A stretch of 64,000 nt of DNA from contig NZ_LMPZ01000001.1 in assembly GCF_001424025.1 (NCBI RefSeq), positions 497,074 to 561,073 of the forward strand, written 5' to 3'. Made by a program: the position numbers and the translations under genes. Origin of the DNA: Brevundimonas sp. Leaf363. Its GTDB lineage: Bacteria; Pseudomonadota; Alphaproteobacteria; Caulobacterales; Caulobacteraceae. This document shows, piece after piece, positions 35,575 through 43,039 of the stretch; the first letter of the stretch is position 1, and every line of letters starts with the position of its first letter. The notes beneath the pieces are model-generated. The model was given only the letters and a program-made list of their open reading frames with translations. It was not told the origin of the DNA and did no database searches.

Positions 35575-36807
35575 TCAGGGGCGGGTGTAGATCACCTGGC
35601 CGTCGCGAATGACCGTTCGGACGATGGCCAGAGCCTGAATCGCGTCGCGCGGGTCGCCATCCACGATGACGAGGTCGGCGATGTAGCCCTCGGCGACTTG
35701 GCCGCGCGTTTCGCTTTCGCCGAATCGCGCCGCAGGGGCTGTGGTCAGAGCGGCGAGGACGCCGCGCCAGCCCACGGCCTGCTCCAGCAGCCGGAGTTCC
35801 GCCGAAGTATCGAAAGCGTCGGTGAAGCCGGCGTCGGTGCCGAACAGCACCGCGCCGCCCGCGCCTGCGAAGGCGCGGGTCTGCTGGATGGCGGTCGCCG
35901 CCGGCGTGCGGGGGTTGGCTGCCTCCTCGTAGAGCGCCAGCGTCGGGATCAGGGCCGCACCGGTCGACGCCACCCAACGCGCGTAGTCAGGGCTCCACTC
36001 GCCCATCAGAGGCGCGGCATGCGCCAGCACATCGACGCCGTTGCGAACCGCCACCTCAAGGCCTGCCTGGTCGGTCGGATGGGCGAACGCGAGGCGGTGA
36101 TGCCGGTGGGCGACGTCGGTCAACGCCCTCACAGCTTCCGCTTCCATATAGGCGACCTCGCGCGGGCCGCCGACGATCGAGCCGGTGAACAGTTTGAGGC
36201 CGTCGCCGCCGGCCGCCAGCTGTCGATCCGCGCGGGCCGCCGCCTCGGTCACGGTCGTGATCTCTGCCGAGGGCAGGCCAAAGGCCTCGTAGAACTCTCT
36301 GGCGTAGATCGGCGTGGCGTTCGGCGGATAGAAGGGATCGCCCACGCTCAGCAGGCGAGGACCGTGGACGCGGCCGGAAGCGATGCGGTTTCGCACCTCT
36401 GCGGCGATGTCGCTGGTCGAGGCCAGGTCGAACACCGTCGTGAAGCCCCATCGGGTGAAGTCGGCCTGCAGTTCATTCTGCAGGGCCGCGTCGGTCTGTT
36501 GAGCCGCCGTCAGCAGGACCGGCCGGGTCAGGTGGATGTGGCTGTTCCAGAAACCGGCCACCACGCTTGCGCCTGCGGCGTCTATCGCCCGGGCGTTCGC
36601 CGGCACGGAGATCGAGGCCCTGGGCCCGACCGCCACGATGCGATCGCCTTCCACGACGACGACGCCGTCCTCGATCACGGGCGCACCGGGCGTCGTGAAG
36701 ATACGAGCGGCGGTGATCGCCAGGGTCTCCCGCGCCTCGGCGCGCAGCGGCAGGGTGGCGGCCAGGCAGGCCAGGGCGACCAGAAGGGCGGGCAGGCTTC
36801 GCATCAT
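35575..36807 (-). CDS. Exported amidohydrolase
   Basis: The 410-residue protein has a signal peptide (MMRSLPALLVALACLAATLPLRAEA) and an amidohydrolase-superfamily fold: an N-terminal beta domain (ITAARIFTTPGAPVIEDGVVVVEGDRIVAVGP), the metal-binding HIHL (about 105), His residues in HRHHRLAFAHPTDQ, the late metal ligand in LFGTDAGF, and the C-terminal ADLVIVDGDP return to the beta domain. The substrate is unknown; relatives include imidazolonepropionase-like and peptidase-like enzymes. It lies downstream of ptsH on the same strand, 39 nt away. Confidence 0.85.
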   Translation of the reverse strand: MMRSLPALLVALACLAATLPLRAEARETLAITAARIFTTPGAPVIEDGVVVVEGDRIVAVGPRASISVPANARAIDAAGASVVAGFWNSHIHLTRPVLLTAAQQTDAALQNELQADFTRWGFTTVFDLASTSDIAAEVRNRIASGRVHGPRLLSVGDPFYPPNATPIYAREFYEAFGLPSAEITTVTEAAARADRQLAAGGDGLKLFTGSIVGGPREVAYMEAEAVRALTDVAHRHHRLAFAHPTDQAGLEVAVRNGVDVLAHAAPLMGEWSPDYARWVASTGAALIPTLALYEEAANPRTPAATAIQQTRAFAGAGGAVLFGTDAGFTDAFDTSAELRLLEQAVGWRGVLAALTTAPAARFGESETRGQVAEGYIADLVIVDGDPRDAIQALAIVRTVIRDGQVIYTRP

Positions 36808-36846
36808 GTGTCCTCGCACGGTGACGATCAGAGACGACGCGTCGGC

Positions 36847-37125
36847 TTACTGATCCTCGTCGAACCGGCGGTCGACCAGCTCCTTCAGCGCCGTCACCGC
36901 GTCTTCGGCGTCCGGCCCTTCGGCTTCGATCCCGATGTCGCAGCCGTTGCCGGCGCCCAGCATGAGCAGGCCCATGATGGAGCGGGCGTCGACGGTGACG
37001 CCGTCGCGGGTGACCTTGATCTCGCTGTCGAAGGACGAGGCCAGCTTGACGAATTTGGCGCTGGCGCGGGCGTGCAGGCCGCGCTGGTTGCAGATGCCGG
37101 CGGTGGCGGTCACGACGTCGCTCAT
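36847..37125 (-). CDS. ptsH: HPr phosphocarrier protein
   Basis: The 92-residue protein has the active-site GLHARASAKFVKLA (His about 18, phosphorylated by enzyme I) and the regulatory serine region DARSIMGLLMLGAG (Ser about 49, the HprK target). In alphaproteobacteria HPr works with an EIIA of the mannose type in a regulatory rather than transporting PTS. It starts inside the EIIA stop (ATGA overlap). No enzyme I gene is in the window. Confidence 0.93.
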   Translation of the reverse strand: MSDVVTATAGICNQRGLHARASAKFVKLASSFDSEIKVTRDGVTVDARSIMGLLMLGAGNGCDIGIEAEGPDAEDAVTALKELVDRRFDEDQ

Positions 37126-37526
37126 TTCTCGCCCGCCAGAACCCACGACGCGACGGAGATGTATTTGCGGCCCGCGTCCTGGGCATGGGCGACGCAGCTT
37201 TCCAGCGTCTCGCGCCCGCGCACGCTGGCCAGCTTGATCAGCATGGGCAGATTCAGTCCGGCGATCACCTCGGCGCGGGTCTGCTCCATCACCGAGATCG
37301 CCAGGTTGGAGGGGGTGCCGCCGAACATGTCGGTCAGCAGGATGACGCCCTCGCCGTCGTCGACGGCCGCGGCGGCGTCGACGATGTCGCGCCGGCGGCG
37401 CTCCATGTCGTCGTCCGGCCCAATGCAGATTGCGGCGACGCCGCGCTGCGGGCCGACCACATGCTCCATCGCCGACAGAAACTCGGCCGCCAGTCCCCCG
37501 TGGGTGACGATCACCAAGCCGATCAT
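37122..37526 (-). CDS. PTS EIIA component of mannose type
   Basis: The 134-residue protein has MIGLVIVTHGGLAAEF, where His9 is the phospho-acceptor, then the EIIA-Man pattern GVILLTDMFGGTPSNLA and INLPMLIKL-like GLNLPMLIKLAS. There is no EIIB or EIIC partner nearby, so it is probably regulatory, as in other alphaproteobacteria where this protein signals with HPr and HprK to ChvG/ChvI-controlled pathways. The start is the ATG at 37526; longer open frame upstream lacks family similarity. Confidence 0.9.
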   Translation of the reverse strand: MIGLVIVTHGGLAAEFLSAMEHVVGPQRGVAAICIGPDDDMERRRRDIVDAAAAVDDGEGVILLTDMFGGTPSNLAISVMEQTRAEVIAGLNLPMLIKLASVRGRETLESCVAHAQDAGRKYISVASWVLAGEK

Positions 37527-37640
37527 AAAGCCATCACCAAAACCGCTCGCCCCGTGAATCCCCGGTCCGGCCGGCGCAAGACGCGCCCCCGGCCCCACCT
37601 GGCCCGCAAGCCGGCCTTCATAGACCCCCCACGGTGCGGG

Positions 37641-38099
37641 TCAAATCGTGGCGAGGGCGGCGGCGATCTTGTCCACCGCCGAGGCGTGCGTCGGGTCCAG
37701 CCGGATCAACGGCAGTTTCAGGCCCAGATGCGTCCAGCCTTCAGGCTCGGGCAGGCGTTCCGGCGGCGCCGACTGAAGCTGGACGGCCAGGCTCAGCGGG
37801 GAGGGCGTCAGGGCGGGCGCGGCGATCAGTCCCACGCCTCGCGCCTCGATCAGGCCCCTGAGCGACGCCGGCGCCGCGCCGAACAGTCGCCCGCCGGACG
37901 ACCAGACCAGGGTCTGGTCGTCCGCGACCAGCCGCCACCCGGCGCCCGTCAGCCGCAGGGCCAGGTCGCTCTTGCCCGCGCCGGACGGGCCCAGGATCAG
38001 GACGCCGCGCCACCCGCCCTGGCGATACCGCGCGACGGTGGTGGCGTGGACCGTCTGCTTCAGCGGCCCGCCGCCGTCGCCGGTCCCGATCTGGCTCAC
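37641..38099 (-). CDS. hprK: HPr kinase/phosphorylase, short alphaproteobacterial form
   Basis: The 152-residue protein corresponds only to the C-terminal catalytic domain of Gram-positive HprK. It has a Walker A motif LGPSGAGKSDLALRL (about 36-50), the LVADDQTLV segment that coordinates metal, and the GLIEARGVGLI signature. It phosphorylates HPr on serine. The start codon is GTG overlapping the chvG stop (GTGA). The 114-base gap to the EIIA gene lacks rapZ, which in many alphaproteobacteria lies there. Confidence 0.9.
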   Translation of the reverse strand: MSQIGTGDGGGPLKQTVHATTVARYRQGGWRGVLILGPSGAGKSDLALRLTGAGWRLVADDQTLVWSSGGRLFGAAPASLRGLIEARGVGLIAAPALTPSPLSLAVQLQSAPPERLPEPEGWTHLGLKLPLIRLDPTHASAVDKIAAALATI

Positions 38100-39715
38100 G
38101 GCCGCCGCCCGACCGAGGGCAGGGCGATCTCGAACCGGGCGCCCTGGATCTGATCGTCGGCGCTGGTCCGGTTTATCGCCCAGACGCGGCCGCCATGCGC
38201 CTCGACGATCTGGCGCACGATCGACAGGCCCAGGCCAGAGTTGGTCCCGAACGCCGCGCCCTTGGGCCGCGAGGTGTAGAAGCGCTCGAACACGGTCTCG
38301 AGGTTGTCGGGCGGGATGCCGGGCCCGTCGTCCTCGATGCGAATGCGGATCGGCAGGGGATCGGCGTCCTCGCGGAACAGGGCGACGCGGACCTTGCCCT
38401 TGGGCGGGCTGAAGCTGCGGGCGTTGTCGATCAGGTTGCGGACCACCTGGCCCAGCGGCCCGTCGCGGCCCATGACCGGGGCGGCGTCGCCCTGGGGCAG
38501 GGACAGCTGCACCTCGGCCTCGCCCGGCTTGGCCCCGGCCCGGTAGACGCCCACGATCTCGGTCAGCAGGGTGGCCAGGTTCACCGCACGGGGCCGGTCG
38601 CGCGACAGTTCGGCGTCGAGGCGCGAGGCGTTGGAGATGTCGGTGATCAGCCGGTCCAGACGCCGCACGTCCTGCTGCAACAGGGCGGTCAGACGGTCGC
38701 GCTGCGCGTCGGTCTTGACCAGCGACAGGGTCTCCAGCGCCGATCGGATCGACGTCAGGGGGTTCTTGATCTCGTGGCTGACGTCGGCGGCGAAGGCCTC
38801 GATGGCGTCCATCCGGTCCGACAGGGTCTCGGTCATGGTCTCCAGCGAGCGGGCCAGATCGCCGATCTCGTCCTTGCGGCCCTCCAGCTCGGGCAGGGAG
38901 ATGGCGCGCGCCTGCTGCAGGCGCACGGCGTCGGCGGCGGCCGACAGGCGCTTGACCGGGCGGGCGATGAACAGGTGCAGCAGCAGCGACGACAGCAGCG
39001 ACACCGCCAGCGCCACGAAGGCAAAAGGCAGCAGCGCCCGGCGCTGGGCGCCCAGGATGGCGTCGACGTCGCCGGTCTCCAGCGTCAGCACGCCCAGCAC
39101 CTGCTGCACATGGCGCACGGGGATGGAGACGGAGACGACGCGGTCGCCGTTCTCGTTGCGGCGGACCGAGGACTGGGGCTGGCCGTCCAGGGCGCGCTCG
39201 ATCTCGCCGGCCAGCTCGACATGGGCCCGGTCGATCCGGCGCTGGGTCTCGGGCGTGCTTTGTGGGGCGACCGGCGTGCCGGCGGGATGGGCGGCGGGCA
39301 GGCCGCGGCCGGGAATCTCGTCAGTCACGGCATAGCTGTCGGTCAGCATGTGGCCGTCGATGTCGAACAGGCGCGCGCGCTGGTCGCTGGGGATGAAGTT
39401 GTCCCGCAGCAGGATGGATGCGTTCTCGGGGTTCAGCGCCGGATAGGGATCGCCCGAGGTGGCCCCGAACTCGCCCAGCAGATTGGCCAGCAGCGCCGCC
39501 TGCACGGCCAGCGACTGCTGCCGCGCCTGGATCAGCCCCCGGCTCCATTCGTTCAGCGCCAAGGCGCCGCCGAACAGGATCAGCAGGCTGACGAGGTTCA
39601 GCGCCAGGATCAGGCCGCCGAGGCGCGATCCTCCGAACCGGAACCGTTCGAACCGGCGCGGCGCCGTCTCGTCAGCCGGTCGATCAGCTCTCGCGGTAGC
39701 GGTATCCGACGCCAT
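38096..39715 (-). CDS. chvG: Sensor histidine kinase ChvG
   Basis: The 539-residue inner-membrane kinase has a membrane segment at about 32-54, a periplasmic sensor domain (about 55-225), a second segment (about 225-250), HAMP, then [23 protein letters not shown] (His about 308), N box [31 protein letters not shown] and [11 protein letters not shown]. ChvG responds to acid or cell-wall stress in alphaproteobacteria and pairs with ChvI. Its start overlaps chvI by 32 nt, an unusually long overlap, and its stop overlaps hprK. Confidence 0.9.
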   Translation of the reverse strand: MASDTATARADRPADETAPRRFERFRFGGSRLGGLILALNLVSLLILFGGALALNEWSRGLIQARQQSLAVQAALLANLLGEFGATSGDPYPALNPENASILLRDNFIPSDQRARLFDIDGHMLTDSYAVTDEIPGRGLPAAHPAGTPVAPQSTPETQRRIDRAHVELAGEIERALDGQPQSSVRRNENGDRVVSVSIPVRHVQQVLGVLTLETGDVDAILGAQRRALLPFAFVALAVSLLSSLLLHLFIARPVKRLSAAADAVRLQQARAISLPELEGRKDEIGDLARSLETMTETLSDRMDAIEAFAADVSHEIKNPLTSIRSALETLSLVKTDAQRDRLTALLQQDVRRLDRLITDISNASRLDAELSRDRPRAVNLATLLTEIVGVYRAGAKPGEAEVQLSLPQGDAAPVMGRDGPLGQVVRNLIDNARSFSPPKGKVRVALFREDADPLPIRIRIEDDGPGIPPDNLETVFERFYTSRPKGAAFGTNSGLGLSIVRQIVEAHGGRVWAINRTSADDQIQGARFEIALPSVGRRP

Positions 39716-40391
39716 ACAGGGTCTCGATCGCGTCGAACTCGGGGTCAACCATGCGGAACTTCTTGCGCATGCGCTTCACGTGGCTGTCGATGGTGCGGTC
39801 GTCGACGTAGACCTGATCGTCGTAGGCGGCGTCCATCAGGTTGTCGCGGCTCTTCACGAAGCCGGGGCGCTGGGCCAGGGCCTGCAGCAGCAGGAACTCG
39901 GTGACCGTCAGCTTGACCGCCCGGCCGTCCCAGGTGCTCTCGTGGCGGGCCGGATCCATGGTCAGCTTGCCGCGACGGATGGCCTTGCCGGCGCCCTCGG
40001 CGGCGGCGGCCTCGGGCTCGATCCCGTCCGCGCCGGTGCGGCGCAGCAGCGCCTTCACCCGCTCGATCAGCAGGCGCTGGCTGAATGGCTTGTGGATGTA
40101 GTCGTCGGCGCCGAGGTTGAAGCCGAGGATCTCGTCGATCTCCTCGTCCTTGCTGGTCAGCATGATGATCGGGATCTGGCTGGTCTGACGCAGGCGACGC
40201 AGCACTTCCATGCCGTCCATGCGCGGCATCTTCACGTCCAGGATCGCCAGGTCGGGCGGCGTCGCTTCCAGCGCGGCCAGTCCGGTGGCGCCGTCGTGGT
40301 AGGCCGTGATCTTGTGGCCGTGACTTTCGAGGGCCAGCGACACGGAGGCCACGATGTTCTCGTCGTCGTCGACAAGGGTGATGTTCGCCAA
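39684..40391 (-). CDS. chvI: OmpR-family response regulator ChvI
   Basis: The 235-residue protein has a receiver domain ([11 protein letters not shown], phospho-Asp about 52 in [12 protein letters not shown], Lys in IHKPFS) and a winged-helix output domain ([56 protein letters not shown]). I chose a TTG start at 40391 because AGGAGA lies five to eight bases upstream and the first beta strand starts at residue 4; an ORF start further upstream has no such support. ChvI controls envelope-stress and outer-membrane genes in Caulobacter relatives. Confidence 0.9.
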   Translation of the reverse strand: MANITLVDDDENIVASVSLALESHGHKITAYHDGATGLAALEATPPDLAILDVKMPRMDGMEVLRRLRQTSQIPIIMLTSKDEEIDEILGFNLGADDYIHKPFSQRLLIERVKALLRRTGADGIEPEAAAAEGAGKAIRRGKLTMDPARHESTWDGRAVKLTVTEFLLLQALAQRPGFVKSRDNLMDAAYDDQVYVDDRTIDSHVKRMRKKFRMVDPEFDAIETLYGVGYRYRES

Positions 40392-40567
40392 GTCTGTCTC
40401 CTGCGGCCGTCGTGGCCCGCCCTTAACGCACGGCAAGCGTAACCGTTCTTGGGCTGGATGCCGTCCAGATTAGGGCGCGTCGGCCTGCTTCGCCAGCGTT
40501 CCGGGTGAAACGCGACCTTAAACCCTCGTCATCATGCTGGCCGATCAGTATTTTGAGTCGAGGCGTC

Positions 40568-42280
40568 ATGGCCGGTCCCGTCCACTACGAGGTCTTCATC
40601 CGAAAGACCGCGCCGGCCCCCTGGTCGCTGCTCATGGCGACCGAAGACCGCAAGATCGCGATCGAGACGGCCGAGGACCTGCTGCGCGACGACCGCGCCG
40701 CCGCCGTCCGCGTCACCAAGGAGACGCTGGATCCCGACAGCATGGAGTTCAACAGCGTCACCCTCCTGACCAAGGGGGCGCCGGAGGTGAAACGCAGGCG
40801 GGTCGTGGACGACGCCCACGCCGGTCCCGCCTGCAACGGACCGCAAGACCTCTATGCGCCGCACGCCCGTGACCTGATCGGCCGGGTGCTGGAGGACTGG
40901 CTGGCGCGTCAGGGGGCCACGGCCTTCGAACTGCTGCACCGCCCCGACCTGGCCGAACGGCTGGAGGCGTCAGGGGTGGAGCTGCAGCATGCCATCCAGA
41001 AGGTCGCCGTGCCCGAAAGCTCGGCCGTCGGCCAGCCGGTCCACGAGCTGATCCGCCATTATCAGAAGCTGGCCGACGCGGCCGTGGCGCGCGTCATCGC
41101 CGCCGGGGCGGGCGACACCTTCCCGGACCTGTCGCACAAGCCGCTGGCCCAGGTGGCCGAAAAGCTGGCGGGCGCGTCCGACCGCGCCTTCCGCATGGGC
41201 GGCTCGGTGTGCGGGGCGGTGAAGGGTCTGCGCGGCGCGCGGGCGCGGCTGGACCGCTTGATGGACCTGGCCGACCAGTCGCCGCCGTCCGGCCCGGGCC
41301 ACGCCCTGGTCATGGTGCCGATCGAACAGCTGGCCATCGAAATCCTGGCGGCCCGGACCAGTCTGGCCGAGGTGCTGGGCCCATCGCTGGACCAGGGCGG
41401 CAGCCTGGCCGCCGTGGTGCGGATGGTGGCGCCGCGCGAGATCGAACTGCTGGTCGCCGCCGACGCGCGCCTGGCCCTGATGGTGCCGGCCGTGGACGGG
41501 CCCGCGGCGCGGGTAGCCAGGCGGATGGCCCAGGGCGAACTGCCGCTGCTCAGCGGCTTTCTGGCCCGGATGGTGCTGCGCGAACTGATGAGCCCGCGCC
41601 GCCTGCGGCCTTCGGACGCGGCGGGCGAAATCGACATCCTGCGCACCCTGGCCACGGCCCTGACGGCCGCCGCCGGGCGCTTGCTGAGCCTGGAGGAGGT
41701 CCAGAACGCCTTCGTCGAACGCTCCAAAAGTCTGGTCACCGCCGATTTCGTCGACGCCTATGTGCGCGGCTGCGAGACGGTGCTGGAGGAGGCCGAGCAT
41801 CTGGCGCGGCTGTGCGAGAACGTCATGGGCGTGGCCAACAAGCGCTCGGCGGCGCGCTGGCTGGCGGCCTGCGTCGGCTCCTTGCGGTTCGAGAGCGAGA
41901 TGCGCCAGGGCGCCGGCACGCCGGCGCAGAAGCTGGCGATCCTGGCCGGCCTGCAACGCTCGGCCCGCGCGGCGGCCCTCAGCGACCACGACACCGAGCA
42001 GGTTCTGAACGCCATCGGCCAGGTCGGCGGCTCGGTGGAAGCCGAGGGCAAGCTGGTCGCCCAGCTCGTCCGCGCCGCCATTCCGCCCGCCCAGAAGCTG
42101 TCTGCCCTGCTGCGCATGGCGGCCGGCGTCGCCGCGCCGATCGGTCCAGCGGCGGACCGCGCCAAGGTCGAGGCTGTCAAACTGTTCCGTACGCCGGAAA
42201 CGCGCGCCGTCCTGGCCAGCCAGCCGGAGACCCTGGCGCCCATGCGCGATCTGCTGCGAGCGGCGGGACTGGCGGCTTAA
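40568..42280 (+). CDS. Large helical protein of unknown function
   Basis: The 570-residue protein is divergent from chvI. It begins with a short alpha/beta motif (HYEVFIRKTAPAPWSLLMATEDRKIAIETAEDLL) that resembles a small N-terminal domain, then a conserved-looking KGAPEVKRRRVVDDAH patch, and thereafter is almost entirely helical and Ala/Leu-rich with regular charged faces. No signal peptide, membrane segment or catalytic motif is seen, so it is probably a cytosolic scaffold or regulator. I cannot assign a family. The ATG at 40568 begins the conserved-looking domain. Confidence 0.6.
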   Translation: MAGPVHYEVFIRKTAPAPWSLLMATEDRKIAIETAEDLLRDDRAAAVRVTKETLDPDSMEFNSVTLLTKGAPEVKRRRVVDDAHAGPACNGPQDLYAPHARDLIGRVLEDWLARQGATAFELLHRPDLAERLEASGVELQHAIQKVAVPESSAVGQPVHELIRHYQKLADAAVARVIAAGAGDTFPDLSHKPLAQVAEKLAGASDRAFRMGGSVCGAVKGLRGARARLDRLMDLADQSPPSGPGHALVMVPIEQLAIEILAARTSLAEVLGPSLDQGGSLAAVVRMVAPREIELLVAADARLALMVPAVDGPAARVARRMAQGELPLLSGFLARMVLRELMSPRRLRPSDAAGEIDILRTLATALTAAAGRLLSLEEVQNAFVERSKSLVTADFVDAYVRGCETVLEEAEHLARLCENVMGVANKRSAARWLAACVGSLRFESEMRQGAGTPAQKLAILAGLQRSARAAALSDHDTEQVLNAIGQVGGSVEAEGKLVAQLVRAAIPPAQKLSALLRMAAGVAAPIGPAADRAKVEAVKLFRTPETRAVLASQPETLAPMRDLLRAAGLAA

Positions 42281-42292
42281 CTCATCCCGCAC

Positions 42293-42424
42293 CGTCATCC
42301 TCGGACTTGATCCGAGGATCAGGCGCTGGTCGTGCGAAAGGTCGATGGCTCGAAACGCTGCGTCTCAGCCTTTGCCGATTGCCCACCGGACAAGCCGATC
42401 CTCGGATCAAGTCCAAGGATGACG
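42293..42424. repeat. Palindromic repeat family C
   Basis: Arms of 28 bases (42293-42320 and 42397-42424) are inverted repeats with one mismatch, based on CGTCATCCTCGGACTTGATCC. The 76 bases between are unrelated. Arms of this kind are widespread in alphaproteobacterial intergenic regions. It lies between convergent genes and could act as a terminator or RNA-stability element. Confidence 0.85.
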
Positions 42425-42449
42425 AAGGCAAGAGGAGAGAGCGCCTGCC

Positions 42450-42776
42450 TCAGTCGAAGATGTCGAAGATCGAGTCGCGCTTCTTCTTCTTGCGATAGTA
42501 GTCGTCGTTCTCGTAGCGGCGTCGGTCGTCGTAGCGTGGCTGCTGCGGCTGGCCCTGCCAGGGCGAGGGCTGCTGGGGCGGCGGCGCATAAGTCGGCTGA
42601 GGCGCGGCGACCGGGGCCGAGGCGCGGCCTTCGTGGGTGGCGGCCTCCATCAGCTTTTCCAGCTCGCCGCGATCCAGCCAAACGCCCCGGCATTTGGGGC
42701 ACATGTCGAACTGCACGCCCGACCGCTCCATGGTCTGCATGGGCTGGTCGTCGTTGGGGCACATCAGAAGGGGCAT
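42450..42776 (-). CDS. zf-TFIIB-type zinc ribbon protein
   Basis: The 108-residue protein has one zinc-ribbon at the N-terminus (CPNDDQPM and later MCPKCRGVWLDRGELEKLM, Cys about 6, 26 and 29), the common CPxD variant of the TFIIB-like knuckle. A Pro/Gln-rich linker follows, then a basic Tyr-rich region, then KKKKRDSIFDIFD, a tail shared by this bacterial family. Function is unknown; a nucleic-acid or protein contact is possible. It lies divergent from polA. Confidence 0.8.
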   Translation of the reverse strand: MPLLMCPNDDQPMQTMERSGVQFDMCPKCRGVWLDRGELEKLMEAATHEGRASAPVAAPQPTYAPPPQQPSPWQGQPQQPRYDDRRRYENDDYYRKKKKRDSIFDIFD

Positions 42777-43039
42777 CGGCCGTCCTCGATCCTTGAACGT
42801 CAGGGATGACAGGCGCCGCCGACCCGGGGGAGAGCCGGCGGACGCCCATCGCGATCCGACATCGCGCGCGCAGGGGCCCGGCAGGGGAAGGGGGAAGCCG
42901 GACGCCGCGCAGCGCCAGAGGGGCCCGCATCGCTGAGAGGAAGCTAAGCCCTGGTCGGCGCCGTTCAAGCGGGCCGAGCCGCGACATAACGCACCAGGCG
43001 GCGGCTGACGCCGGGCGGCGCTTGCCCTATCTAGGCGTC

